Source of the DNA: an aff. Roholtiella sp. LEGE 12411
GTDB taxonomy: Bacteria > Cyanobacteriota > Cyanobacteriia > Cyanobacteriales > Nostocaceae
Direction of reading: 5' to 3'
Assembly (NCBI RefSeq): GCF_015206995.1
Contig: NZ_JADEXR010000022.1
Location: 1 to 61,273 of the forward strand
Length of the DNA: 61,273 nt
Below, piece by piece: positions 1 to 8,201 of this stretch. Numbering within the stretch: the stretch's first letter is position 1; each line of letters begins with the position of its first letter. Both the position numbers and the translations under genes were made by a program. Under the pieces are notes generated by a model. It had not been told where the DNA came from. It saw nothing but the letters and a program-made list of their open reading frames with translations, and searched no databases.

Positions 1-51
1 CCCATGCCCCATGCCCCATTCCCCATCCCCCATTCCTGGGTAATATATCTG
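1..51. repeat. C-rich heptamer-type short repeats
   Basis: The window opens with degenerate CCCCATN-type units (variants of cccatgc and cccattc). The same class appears, as its complement, at the far right end and in many other intergenic gaps. This is the short tandemly repeated repetitive sequence type known from filamentous cyanobacteria. No function can be assigned. Confidence 0.6.
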
Positions 52-1386
52 TTAACTTCGTTGAAAACCCTTTGCTGGCTTTTGTTGTCCTTTACTCTTA
101 GGCTTAGATTTGTTCACTTCTCCTAAAGCTTCTTGAAATAAGTTGTGTAGATGTATAGGTACACTGGCAATTTCTGGTAATTCCGGCTCAATAGGTTTGT
201 GGAATTCTTGCAAAAGTGCGTCTAAGTCAGTTTCAAGGCTAAATTCTGGACGTTGTAGAAATGTCTGCAACACATTTTCTAAGTGAGTTGGATACTGTTG
301 CGCTAATCGATGCCAGATAAAAGTATTAATACTTTTATCTTCGAGGTAGTAGCGAATTAGTTTTTCAGATCCTTCAACGCTTTGCCAGTTCTCTGCTGAT
401 AAAATTGCTTGTATCTTATTGTATGTTGGTAAAAACATTTGTCCCCAACGAGGATGAGAAAGAGCCGTTACCTGTTCTGCTTTCTTAAGTTCGGCAGGTA
501 AATCAACCTTTGGCATCACCATTTTACTATTACCGTTTTTGCTGTTAAACATTTGAGAAACTGCCTTTGAGTCAGCACCAAATTCTTCTGCCGCTGCTTT
601 GATTTCCTCATCTCCAATGCCAGCTGCTTCTGCCACTTCAGCCAGGGATTTGGATGTATCAATTCCTGCATCTGCTAATTGTTTCTCAGTGATTAATTCT
701 TGGAATTCAGCTATTTTTTTATTAAGCTGGTATCCAGGCAGTGTGATTTCATCAGTACCAAAAAAGTCAATAAACTGTTGATGGTATTGTACTACCGACT
801 GCCAAGCTTCTTCTAGCAAGTCTGGAGCATCGCTGTAAAGATTACTTTTATAGTTATCTTTGAAATTACCAATTGCTACAGCAAGTTTTGGTTTACCCAA
901 TTTACCCATCAGTGTGTAGGGGCCAGAAAACATCCAGTAACTATCGGTAACGGGAGAAATACGGGTTAAAATGATTTCTCCTACTTTTAAGCGAGATATT
1001 TCCTGTAGTGTTTTGGCATTGTTTGGCTTGACAATATAGTGTTTATCTGTTAAGCAGTTCGTTAGTTCAAAGCCATCAGGTAGAATGTTAGCTATGGCAA
1101 ATAAGCCAATAAAACTACGATGCCAGTTGTTGATCAGGTTGCGATCGCTCTCTAATAAATCGGGATTGCTTTGGATAAACAACTCTAGTGGTGACAAGTC
1201 AGCGACCTTCCCTTCGGTGAGAAAGCTGTCAATAATTAAGTCCTGCTGTGTACTATCACCACTTCCACGGCGTAAATGTGCCGCTGCATACGTTTCTAGT
1301 GCTTGTGCTAGTTCCCCTTCTGCATCCAGGACAAAATCAATTAAGGCTTGTTTTAATTCGTGCGATCGCTCTAGTATGACATCCAC
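52..1386 (-). CDS. Conserved hypothetical protein, 444 aa
   Basis: A long open frame with normal codon use. The product is soluble-looking: no signal peptide or membrane segment is visible. It is acidic and helical through the middle (about residues 225-285, rich in Glu, Ala and Lys) and ends in a basic, Lys/Gln-rich tail (about residues 425-444). Residues about 300-400 look like a helical repeat region, with a WHRLAQQYP segment. I do not recognise a characterised family and assign no function. It lies alone on the minus strand; its upstream side faces a 700-bp repeat-rich gap, so it is probably monocistronic. Confidence 0.75.
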   Translation of the reverse strand: MDVILERSHELKQALIDFVLDAEGELAQALETYAAAHLRRGSGDSTQQDLIIDSFLTEGKVADLSPLELFIQSNPDLLESDRNLINNWHRSFIGLFAIANILPDGFELTNCLTDKHYIVKPNNAKTLQEISRLKVGEIILTRISPVTDSYWMFSGPYTLMGKLGKPKLAVAIGNFKDNYKSNLYSDAPDLLEEAWQSVVQYHQQFIDFFGTDEITLPGYQLNKKIAEFQELITEKQLADAGIDTSKSLAEVAEAAGIGDEEIKAAAEEFGADSKAVSQMFNSKNGNSKMVMPKVDLPAELKKAEQVTALSHPRWGQMFLPTYNKIQAILSAENWQSVEGSEKLIRYYLEDKSINTFIWHRLAQQYPTHLENVLQTFLQRPEFSLETDLDALLQEFHKPIEPELPEIASVPIHLHNLFQEALGEVNKSKPKSKGQQKPAKGFQRS

Positions 1387-2087
1387 AAGTTAATTTCTCT
1401 GTTCAACAGTTGTGATTATAGCTTTCGAGAGAATCACAGCATCTAGCAATAGCTATATTTGTACTGAAAAATTACTCATTTTTCCTTATAGTGTTTGGCC
1501 AAAGACTATTCAGTGCTCGTGCTAGAATGCGATCGCCACCAGGCGGCGACGACTCGTGATGCCTTGCCTACATTCTATGTTTAGACTGATCTAAATAAAA
1601 TCAAAAATAACCACAGATGCACACAGATGAACTGATGCGTGTCTAGATCAAATATTTTTGTGCTTAGGCTGTCCAAGGTCAAGAGTCAAAAGTCCAAGCT
1701 AGCCTTTGACCGTTTTTGAATTCAAAATTCCAAATTCACAATGCAAAATTAAGAAGATTAATTTTGCATTAAGGAATTCCGAGTACAGGCTCCCACTGAA
1801 TCTTATTCAGTGGTCTTCAATTAGTGGTGGGTTCAATCCTGAACTAATTGAAATTTTGAATTACTAATTTTGAATTTTGAATTGATTTGACTGTGGACTT
1901 TTGACTCTTGACAACCTAAGTACGAAATATACAAGCTTATTTGCGTAACAGCTTAAACATCTGTGTTTATTGCGAAGTTCTGAGCCTGAAAGCCAGCGTT
2001 CAGTGCTTCTGTGTGTGTTTATCTGTGGTTCGATTTAACAAATCTCGACTTATGCAAGAAGTCTATTGAAAATAGAGAACGCAAATG
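1387..2087. other. Repeat-rich gap with no gene
   Basis: About 700 bp without a convincing coding frame. It contains a nested inverted-repeat element (1663-1920) inside a looser pair of CCACAGAT-rich arms: aaccacagatgcacacagat near 1610-1630, and the opposite orientation near 2010-2035. Similar ccacagat arms flank the repeat array between rplI and dnaB. I see no RNA gene here. Confidence 0.6.
1663..1920. repeat. MITE-like inverted-repeat element, 258 bp
   Basis: Positions 1678-1696 (gtcaagagtcaaaagtcca) are a perfect 19-bp reverse complement of 1894-1912. The outer ends also match: CTTAGG at 1663-1668 and CCTAAG at 1915-1920. The interior is AT-rich with further short palindromes, for example caattag/ctaattg. 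There is no coding capacity. Size, terminal inverted repeats and lack of genes fit a non-autonomous transposable element or a large foldback repeat. Confidence 0.65.
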
Positions 2088-2723
2088 TTACTTAATTTTC
2101 TGTTTAATAAAAGTTACCACTTGAGTTAGCTGTTTTTTCAAACCATCAATTTCCGCTTGCATTGTGACAATTCTCTCATTTAGCGCATTTATTTCTGCGG
2201 AGGAAGCAGATCCGCTATTAGAGGCTACTAATGTACTGTTTTCAGTACTAAGGGTTGCTACTGCTACACCTGTACTACTAGAGGTTGCTACAGTGCCATT
2301 TTTAGGAGCAACAGCGGCTCCTACCAAAACTGGTTCGGGGCGAGGCTGTTTAGCCTTTGTCATAGCTAACTTAATCGCGCCAATTAGTTGCTTCTGATCA
2401 AAAGGCTTTCCTAGAAATTCAAAATATTCAAAGGGTTCTGTGATTTTCTCCGTCACCTCTTCCTTACGACCAGACATGATTACCAAAGGAATCTTTCGTA
2501 ACTCCGGCTGGGCTTGAATTTGCTGGAAAACTTCCCAGCCACTCATTTTTGGCAACAGAAAATCCAACATGATTAGGCTGAGTTTTTCCTGAAGGATGAA
2601 GTTTAGTCCTTCCATCCCATCTTTTGCTTCCAGTACCTCGAAATTGCCTGGAGGCAACATTTCTCGTACTTTTACCCTGACAACTGTAGTGTCATCGATA
2701 ACTAGAATCTTGTTACTTGCCAC
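2088..2723 (-). CDS. Response regulator, receiver domain plus coiled-coil tail
   Basis: Residues 5-125 form a CheY-type receiver. It has the acidic pair D10-D11, phospho-acceptor D54 (IMLDFLLP), S84 in the VIMSGR switch position and the conserved K106-P107. Residues about 130-178 are a low-complexity Ala/Ser/Thr/Val linker, and 180-211 are a predicted coiled coil (ERIVTMQAEIDGLKKQL). No DNA-binding or enzymatic output domain is present, so output is probably by protein contact or oligomerisation through the coiled coil. The start is GTG. No kinase gene is adjacent; the nearest is the hybrid kinase at 5.3 kb. The partner is unknown. Confidence 0.85.
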   Translation of the reverse strand: MASNKILVIDDTTVVRVKVREMLPPGNFEVLEAKDGMEGLNFILQEKLSLIMLDFLLPKMSGWEVFQQIQAQPELRKIPLVIMSGRKEEVTEKITEPFEYFEFLGKPFDQKQLIGAIKLAMTKAKQPRPEPVLVGAAVAPKNGTVATSSSTGVAVATLSTENSTLVASNSGSASSAEINALNERIVTMQAEIDGLKKQLTQVVTFIKQKIK

Positions 2724-2976
2724 GGCTGATTGCTCTAAACAGAAACTTTAAATGTAAATAGCGGCTTTGCCGATTGACCTTGAGAATGCTCCCACTATAT
2801 CCAAAATTTTTCTTGATTGGGGGACAGTATATTTCGGTATAAATGACATAGCTGGAGGTATTTTGTAAAACTTTTGCTTATGTTCTTTTCAATTTGTGTC
2901 ATGGTGATATTTAAGGCCTTAACTTTGCTCAAGGGCACAAGAAACTCGCCTTACTTTATCTCTGCATCTTGTTTGG

Positions 2977-3942
2977 ATGTCTATGACTTCGTCACAACCA
3001 GCCCAACTCAAGTCTGAAATTACAGCAATGCCTAGCTGGTTACGTCGCCCTATTGCCAGAGCCAGCGAACTCTCCACGGTACAGCGCATTATTAAGCAGC
3101 GTCAAATTCATACGATTTGTGAAGAAGGACGCTGCCCCAATAGGGGGGAGTGCTACGCCCAAAAAACTGCGACCTTTTTACTAATGGGGCCTACCTGCAC
3201 ACGCTCTTGTGCCTTTTGTCAAGTTGATAAAGGTCATGCACCAATGCCTGTTGACCTAGAGGAACCACAAAAAGTGGCAGAGGCGGTGCAGCTTTTGGGA
3301 TTGCATTATGTGGTGCTGACTTCTGTAGCCCGTGATGACTTGCCCGATCAAGGAGCAAATCACTTTGTGAAAACGATCGCCACTATCCGCCAGCTGAACC
3401 CAGAAACTCAAATTGAAGTACTGACCCCAGATTTTTGGGGTGGTATAGCAGCTAAGGAGGAAGATCAACGCCAGCGGATAGCTATGATTGTCCAAGCTTT
3501 ACCAGCTTGCTTCAATCACAATATCGAGACGGTGCGACGGCTAACCGGGCCAGTGCGCCGAGGAGCAAAGTACGATCGCTCGCTGCGAGTGCTAGCTATG
3601 GTCAAAGAAATCGAGCCGACTATTCCCACCAAATCAGGTTTGATGCTGGGACATGGAGAAACGCTAGATGAAGTGATCGAAACAATGGCTGATTTAAGAT
3701 CTGTGGGGTGCGATCGCCTGACTATGGGTCAGTATATGCGTCCTTCCTTAGAACATTTGCCAGTCCAAAAATATTGGACTCCAGAGGAATTCGAGCAGCT
3801 TGGCAGCTTAGCATGGAAAATGGGATTCAACCACGTCCGTTCTGGCCCTCTAGTTCGTAGTTCCTACCACGCAGGCGAAGAGGGGGAGATAGGAGGAGTA
3901 GAGGAGGGGAAGATGAGGCAAAACAGGGGGGGACAAGAATAA
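2977..3942 (+). CDS. lipA: Lipoyl synthase (radical SAM)
   Basis: LipA inserts two sulfur atoms at C6 and C8 of protein-bound octanoyl groups to make the lipoyl cofactor of 2-oxoacid dehydrogenases and the glycine cleavage system. Both iron-sulfur cluster motifs are visible: the auxiliary-cluster cysteines C48, C53 and C59 ([12 protein letters not shown]) and the radical-SAM CxxxCxxC at C74, C78 and C81. The conserved [10 protein letters not shown] block near the C-terminus carries the RSS motif. The last about 20 residues after YHAGE are Glu/Gly/Arg-rich and come from a purine-rich repeat tract in the DNA (about 3880-3935), so the native end was probably rewritten by that repeat. Length, 321 aa, is otherwise normal. 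Cyanobacteria commonly have more than one lipA. Confidence 0.95.
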   Translation: MSMTSSQPAQLKSEITAMPSWLRRPIARASELSTVQRIIKQRQIHTICEEGRCPNRGECYAQKTATFLLMGPTCTRSCAFCQVDKGHAPMPVDLEEPQKVAEAVQLLGLHYVVLTSVARDDLPDQGANHFVKTIATIRQLNPETQIEVLTPDFWGGIAAKEEDQRQRIAMIVQALPACFNHNIETVRRLTGPVRRGAKYDRSLRVLAMVKEIEPTIPTKSGLMLGHGETLDEVIETMADLRSVGCDRLTMGQYMRPSLEHLPVQKYWTPEEFEQLGSLAWKMGFNHVRSGPLVRSSYHAGEEGEIGGVEEGKMRQNRGGQE

Positions 3943-4101
3943 TTATGTTGCTACGTCCTCCACTCTCCCACTCTCCCACTCCTCACTCCCCAGCCCCCAA
4001 TCCCCAATGCCCAAATCACACAAATATTTTTAAACATTTTGGGTAATGGGTACACCTGTTTGGTATTTCTTAAAAAGTCCTGACATTAGGAGAACCGCAT
4101 T

Positions 4102-4239
4102 ATGACTGCTAAAAGTAAAGATTTACCAGTTGCCGACAGTGGAGCTAAACCTCCCTACGCCTTTCGCACAGGCTGGGCACTGCTACTGTTAGCTATCAAC
4201 TTTCTGGTAGCTGCGTACTATTTCCACATTATTCAATAG
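4102..4239 (+). CDS. psaX: Photosystem I subunit PsaX, 45 aa
   Basis: This small gene encodes a polar N-terminus followed by one membrane helix. The core, about residues 18-41 (PYAFRTGWA then LLLLAINFLVAAYYF), closely matches the PsaX I know from the thermophilic cyanobacterial photosystem I structure. PsaX is a single-helix peripheral subunit that helps hold chlorophyll and lipid at the edge of photosystem I in the thylakoid membrane. The N-terminus is about 10 residues longer than the thermophile version. A good ribosome-binding site (aggag, about 8 nt upstream) supports the ATG. It stands alone and converges with the permease gene 21 bp downstream. Confidence 0.93.
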   Translation: MTAKSKDLPVADSGAKPPYAFRTGWALLLLAINFLVAAYYFHIIQ

Positions 4240-4251
4240 TTAGAAGTGGAA

Positions 4252-4307
4252 TGGTGCTGCTCAAATCGTGCCTTTGAATAAACCTTTGGGACGAATGAGC
4301 AGCACCA
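4252..4307. terminator. 11-bp inverted repeat between convergent genes
   Basis: tggtgctgctc at 4252-4262 is perfectly complementary to gagcagcacca at 4297-4307. The arm at 4297-4307 lies inside the 3' end of the permease gene. The structure sits where psaX (plus) and the permease (minus) converge. No U-tract follows on either strand, so it is at best an RNA 3'-end stabiliser or a factor-dependent stop. Confidence 0.35.
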
Positions 4308-5127
4308 AAATCATAATCAACAGTGCGACACCTTGTTTATACTGAGAACCCAGCCAAGGGGTGCTGATTTCCTGAACAATACCGATGATAAAAGCTGCGG
4401 CGATCGCACCGTAGGGATTGCCAATTCCGCCGAGAATTACTGAGGCAAATAATGGTAAAATTAAAAACCATCCCATATTGGGGCGCACAGCTGTAATTAA
4501 CCCATACATACTGCCGCCCAAAGATGTGAGAGTGCCAGCAATTAGCCAAGTCCACATAATTACTCTGTCAACATTAATACCGGAAACTCTGGCTAAGTCC
4601 AAATCATCAGCAACTGCTCGCATCGCCTTACCAATTTTGGTGTTTTGCAAAAGGTAGTGCAGCGCCAAAATTGCTAGCACTGCTAAACCCAATACCAATA
4701 ATTGATTTTGTGGTACTTTTAAGCCCAAGATATCTAGAGCAGTAGTTACAGGTACATCGTAATTTTGGTTTTTACCGCCCCAAATTAAAATAATTCCATT
4801 GCGAATAAATAAGGCCAGTCCTATGGAGATAATAATCAGCGTAGTGGAGGTAGCACGGATAGAGCGCATTCTTGACCAGAGTAACTTTTCTGATAAAAGC
4901 ATCGCTGCTACTGTTCCGATCGCCGCCAGTATCATCGACAGCCAGATATTGACTCCAAGAGTATTTACCAGCCAGGTAAGATAAGCTCCCAAAGTCAGAA
5001 AGTCACCATGAGCAAAGTTAGATAACCGTAAAATTCCATAGGTAAGTGTCAATCCAACTGCTGCTAGAGCAATAATGCTTCCCACAGCAATCCCGTTGAC
5101 GATTAGTTGAGCGAATTGTGTATCCAT
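4261..5127 (-). CDS. Branched-chain/neutral amino-acid ABC transporter permease (LivH family)
   Basis: A 288-residue inner-membrane permease with about eight hydrophobic segments. It has the LivH-type N-terminus (NGIAVGSIIALAAVGLTLTYGILRLSNFAHGDF, residues about 11-43) and the ILGGIGNPYGA loop before the last helices, which contacts the ATPase. It imports hydrophobic amino acids or related substrates together with a LivM permease, two LivF/LivG ATPases and a periplasmic binding protein. None of these partners is nearby. Dispersed genes are known for the Anabaena N-I neutral amino-acid transporter (Nat), so this may be its LivH-type component; urea permease UrtB is a less likely alternative. 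The start is ATG. Confidence 0.88.
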   Translation of the reverse strand: MDTQFAQLIVNGIAVGSIIALAAVGLTLTYGILRLSNFAHGDFLTLGAYLTWLVNTLGVNIWLSMILAAIGTVAAMLLSEKLLWSRMRSIRATSTTLIIISIGLALFIRNGIILIWGGKNQNYDVPVTTALDILGLKVPQNQLLVLGLAVLAILALHYLLQNTKIGKAMRAVADDLDLARVSGINVDRVIMWTWLIAGTLTSLGGSMYGLITAVRPNMGWFLILPLFASVILGGIGNPYGAIAAAFIIGIVQEISTPWLGSQYKQGVALLIMILVLLIRPKGLFKGTI

Positions 5128-5299
5128 AGTTTTAAGTTGCTTATTAAAAAATTTTAAATGAGTAATTTAATACAATAATTTTGGGACTGGCTGCTACATA
5201 AGTTATGGTTTATAAATATAAAAGAGTTGTCCGCTAATTTACATAGAATCCTGTTCGCATTTTTATGCGAAGCTAACTTGTTCACCGGTCTAGTTGACC

Positions 5300-7150
5300 A
5301 TGCAGCAGTATTCAAGCTTACCAGAACAGAACTCACAGATAGATCCAACGCCAACACTTTTGAAAACAATTCAGCAACTTCGTGCCGAGTTGTGGCTGGA
5401 GAGCAGCTTGAACCAGTTGCAAAGTCGCCTTAATGATTGCCTACTTTCTGCTTGTATAACTGTTCCACAGGCAAAAGCCGCAGAAACGGAAATTTTTCAA
5501 ACTCTGGTGAATGAGCTCTACAGTGCTATGGATACCAGTAGGGTAGCGTTCACGCAGTGTATCGTAGGCATCGCTCTATTTCAACCGCAAGAAACAGTTG
5601 GCACAGTTTGTTACATTTCTTGTTCTCCATCCTCAACTTCACAATCTTCACTCCTAGAAGTGACGCCCAAAAAACGCAAAAAGCTGCGGTTAAAGTTACA
5701 AGAAGTCATAGAACTCAAAGATTTGCAGCAGCTTGAGAAGCAACAACCACCAAAGGCATGGCGGTTAGTGGATAATTTTGGCGACGTTATAGGCTGGCTA
5801 ATGATCGCTACAGCACCCCTAGCATCTAATTGCGACTTACTTATAGCATCACAAGCTCAACTCATCTCACAATTGATGGCAAGGTCTGCCAAGCAGTGTA
5901 CTACGGCTTTGGCACAGCTTAGGCAAATAATATCTTGCCAGCAACGATACCAACAATTAGGTAGCTCTAATCAAGAACTGGAGCGCACTAATCAACTCAA
6001 AAACCAGTTTTTGGCAAATACCAGTCACGAAATTCGCACACCGCTTAGTTCCATTATCGGGTTTACCCACTTGCTCTTAGCTCAAGGCTACGATCCCACC
6101 AGAGAACGCCACCAAGAGTATTTAACTATCATTCAGTCAAGTGGTAAGCACCTGCTAGCGCTAATTAATGATATTTTGGATCTCTCTAAAATTGAAGCAA
6201 ACCAGCTGGAAGTGCAGTGGGAAACCGTGGATGTGCCAGTGTTGTGTAGCAATGTTTTGGCGATGGTGAAAGAGAAAGCCGCTAATAAGGGTTTGAAACT
6301 GCGCCTAGAACTAGATCCTGATGTTACAACCCTAGTAGCTGATCCCTTGCGACTCAAGCAAATGCTGTTGAACTTACTTTTCAACGCTTTAAAGTTTACC
6401 AATACCGGAAGTGTTGGCTTACAGGTAGCCCCCAAAGGTGTATTTGTGTATTTTACAGTTTGGGATACAGGCATTGGCATCTCTCAAGAAGACCAAGCTC
6501 ACTTGTTTCAACCCTATTTCCAAATTGCTAACGCTGTAGCTGATGGCATCGAAGGTACTGGATTGGGTTTAACAGTAACTCGGAAACTTGCAGAAATTCA
6601 TAGTGGTTGCGTGGAAGTAGAATCTGAAATTGATCGCGGCTCCCGTTTTACTCTTGTACTTCCCCTCAACCAAGAGGCGGGAGAAAATGAGAGAGGGGGA
6701 GTCAGTAATTCTTCTTTGTCCGCTAATTTACTTGTCCCTCCGTCCTATCTCGCTTCTAGTTCCTCTACAGATATTTTGCTGGTAGAAGATGATTTACCTA
6801 ACGCCAACTTGATGCAAATTTATTTAAGTAAGTTGGGATATAAGGTGACTTGGGTAAAGACTGCTATCGAGATGTGGGAAGCGTTAACACAGTTAGATCC
6901 AGCAGTGATTTTAATGGATGTCTACCTGCCAGATGGAAACGGTCTTAAATTGGTGCAACAACTACGAGAAAATCCTCACTACCGGACGATTCCAGTAATT
7001 GCCCAAACAGCAATGGCGATGAAAGGCGATCGCGAAATCTGTCTAGCTGCTGGAGTCAATGACTATACTTCTAAGCCTATTGATTTACCACTTTTAGCAA
7101 ATTTAATAGCTAAATATAGTAAACTACCGACTGCAACTGATGAGAGATGA
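5300..7150 (+). CDS. Hybrid sensor histidine kinase with C-terminal receiver
   Basis: A soluble 616-residue kinase. Residues 1-220 form a sensory region of unassigned type, possibly a divergent GAF fold, ending in a short coiled coil (SSNQELERTNQLKNQFLA). The HisKA domain carries phospho-acceptor H243 in SHEIRTPLSS. The HATPase_c domain follows, with an N-box (LLNLLFNALKFT) and G-boxes (VWDTGIGI, GIEGTGLGL). After a low-complexity Gly/Glu/Ser linker, a receiver holds the acidic pair (VEDD), acceptor D540 (LMDVYLP) and a conserved SKP lysine. No membrane segments are visible, so the input is cytoplasmic. ATG at 5300 is preferred; an in-frame TTG lies at 5294. The partner regulator is unknown. 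Confidence 0.88.
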   Translation: MQQYSSLPEQNSQIDPTPTLLKTIQQLRAELWLESSLNQLQSRLNDCLLSACITVPQAKAAETEIFQTLVNELYSAMDTSRVAFTQCIVGIALFQPQETVGTVCYISCSPSSTSQSSLLEVTPKKRKKLRLKLQEVIELKDLQQLEKQQPPKAWRLVDNFGDVIGWLMIATAPLASNCDLLIASQAQLISQLMARSAKQCTTALAQLRQIISCQQRYQQLGSSNQELERTNQLKNQFLANTSHEIRTPLSSIIGFTHLLLAQGYDPTRERHQEYLTIIQSSGKHLLALINDILDLSKIEANQLEVQWETVDVPVLCSNVLAMVKEKAANKGLKLRLELDPDVTTLVADPLRLKQMLLNLLFNALKFTNTGSVGLQVAPKGVFVYFTVWDTGIGISQEDQAHLFQPYFQIANAVADGIEGTGLGLTVTRKLAEIHSGCVEVESEIDRGSRFTLVLPLNQEAGENERGGVSNSSLSANLLVPPSYLASSSSTDILLVEDDLPNANLMQIYLSKLGYKVTWVKTAIEMWEALTQLDPAVILMDVYLPDGNGLKLVQQLRENPHYRTIPVIAQTAMAMKGDREICLAAGVNDYTSKPIDLPLLANLIAKYSKLPTATDER

Positions 7151-7240
7151 GGGAGTGGGGGAGTGGGGGAGTGGGAGACAAGGGGAATAGCTACTGACTC
7201 TTGACCCTTGACCCTTGACTCCTATCTCCTGACTGCTGAC
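7151..7240. repeat. Heptamer-type tandem repeats
   Basis: Directly after the kinase stop there are GGGAGTG-type units (gggagtgggggagtgggggagtgg is split by single-base changes) and then several TTGACCC/TTGACTC units. This is the same repeat class as elsewhere in the window. It fills the gap before larE. Confidence 0.6.
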
Positions 7241-7286
7241 TACAATAGTATTTATTGGGTGCTATTGGGTTTTAGCAGGATGGGAA

Positions 7287-8117
7287 ATGATGCTGACAGA
7301 AAAGTTGGAGCAACTAAAAGCTTTATTTTTAGAAATGGAGCAGGCATTGATTGCCTACTCTGGGGGTGTTGATAGCACTTTGGTTGCCAAGATTGCTTAT
7401 GATGTGTTGGGCGATCGCGCTTTGGCTGTAACAGCTGTCTCTCCTTCGCTGTTACCCGAAGAGTTGGAAGATGCCAAAATTCAAGCAGCAACGATTGGGA
7501 TTCCTCATAAAGTCGTCCAGACTCACGAGATGGAAAATCCTAATTACACCTCTAACCCAGTCAACCGCTGTTATTTTTGCAAAAGTGAATTGCACGACAC
7601 TCTCAAACCTTTAGCTTGGGAATTGGGTTATCCATATATAGTGGATGGGGTGAACACTGATGATTTGCATGATTATCGCCCAGGAATTCAGGCGGCTAAG
7701 GAAAGAGGTGCGCGATCGCCTTTAGCAGAAGTTGGTGTTACTAAAGTAGAAGTTCGCCAACTTTCGCAACAACTCGGTTTACCTTGGTGGGATAAACCTG
7801 CTCAACCCTGTCTGAGTTCTCGCTTTCCCTACGGTGAAGAGATTACTGTAGCCAAGTTACAACGAGTTGGTAGGGCAGAAATTTTCTTGCGGAAACTAGG
7901 TTGGCAGAATTTACGTGTGCGATCACAAAGCGATACAGCACGTATTGAATTACCACCAGAACAAATCAAAGATTTTGTGTTGACTACAGATTTACAAACC
8001 TTAGTTTCCACATTTCAGGATTTTGGATTTATGTACGTAACCTTGGATTTAGAAGGTTATCGTAGCGGAAAGTTGAATCAGGTTTTAAATAGAGAAGCTT
8101 TAGGCGTTAAACTATAG
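7287..8117 (+). CDS. larE: ATP-dependent sacrificial sulfur transferase LarE
   Basis: A PP-loop ATPase of 276 residues. The ATP-binding motif SGGVDS is at residues 25-30, a CxxC is at C95/C98 (RCYFCKSEL), and the sulfur-donor cysteine position is C175 in QPCLSSRFPYG. In the lactate racemase system, LarE adenylates a pyridinium biscarboxylate and donates sulfur for the nickel-pincer nucleotide cofactor. LarB and LarC are not in the window, so the cofactor pathway cannot be confirmed from context. ATG at 7287 is followed directly by a second ATG codon. The gene converges with the SGNH hydrolase gene across a hairpin. Confidence 0.9.
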   Translation: MMLTEKLEQLKALFLEMEQALIAYSGGVDSTLVAKIAYDVLGDRALAVTAVSPSLLPEELEDAKIQAATIGIPHKVVQTHEMENPNYTSNPVNRCYFCKSELHDTLKPLAWELGYPYIVDGVNTDDLHDYRPGIQAAKERGARSPLAEVGVTKVEVRQLSQQLGLPWWDKPAQPCLSSRFPYGEEITVAKLQRVGRAEIFLRKLGWQNLRVRSQSDTARIELPPEQIKDFVLTTDLQTLVSTFQDFGFMYVTLDLEGYRSGKLNQVLNREALGVKL

Positions 8118-8158
8118 GATTTTTATTGTCTGTGCCTCTACAAATACTAGAATGCTAA

Positions 8159-8188
8159 CGAAGTTGCTTGCGATCGCCAGCAACTTCG
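8159..8188. terminator. Hairpin with HIP1-containing loop between convergent genes
   Basis: cgaagttgct (8159-8168) pairs perfectly with agcaacttcg (8179-8188) across a 10-nt loop that contains GATCGC of a HIP1-like site. It lies between the convergent larE and SGNH hydrolase genes. The stem is strong but no long U-tract follows, so a bidirectional terminator role is an inference. Confidence 0.5.
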
Positions 8189-8201
8189 GCAAAGCGATCG
8201 C

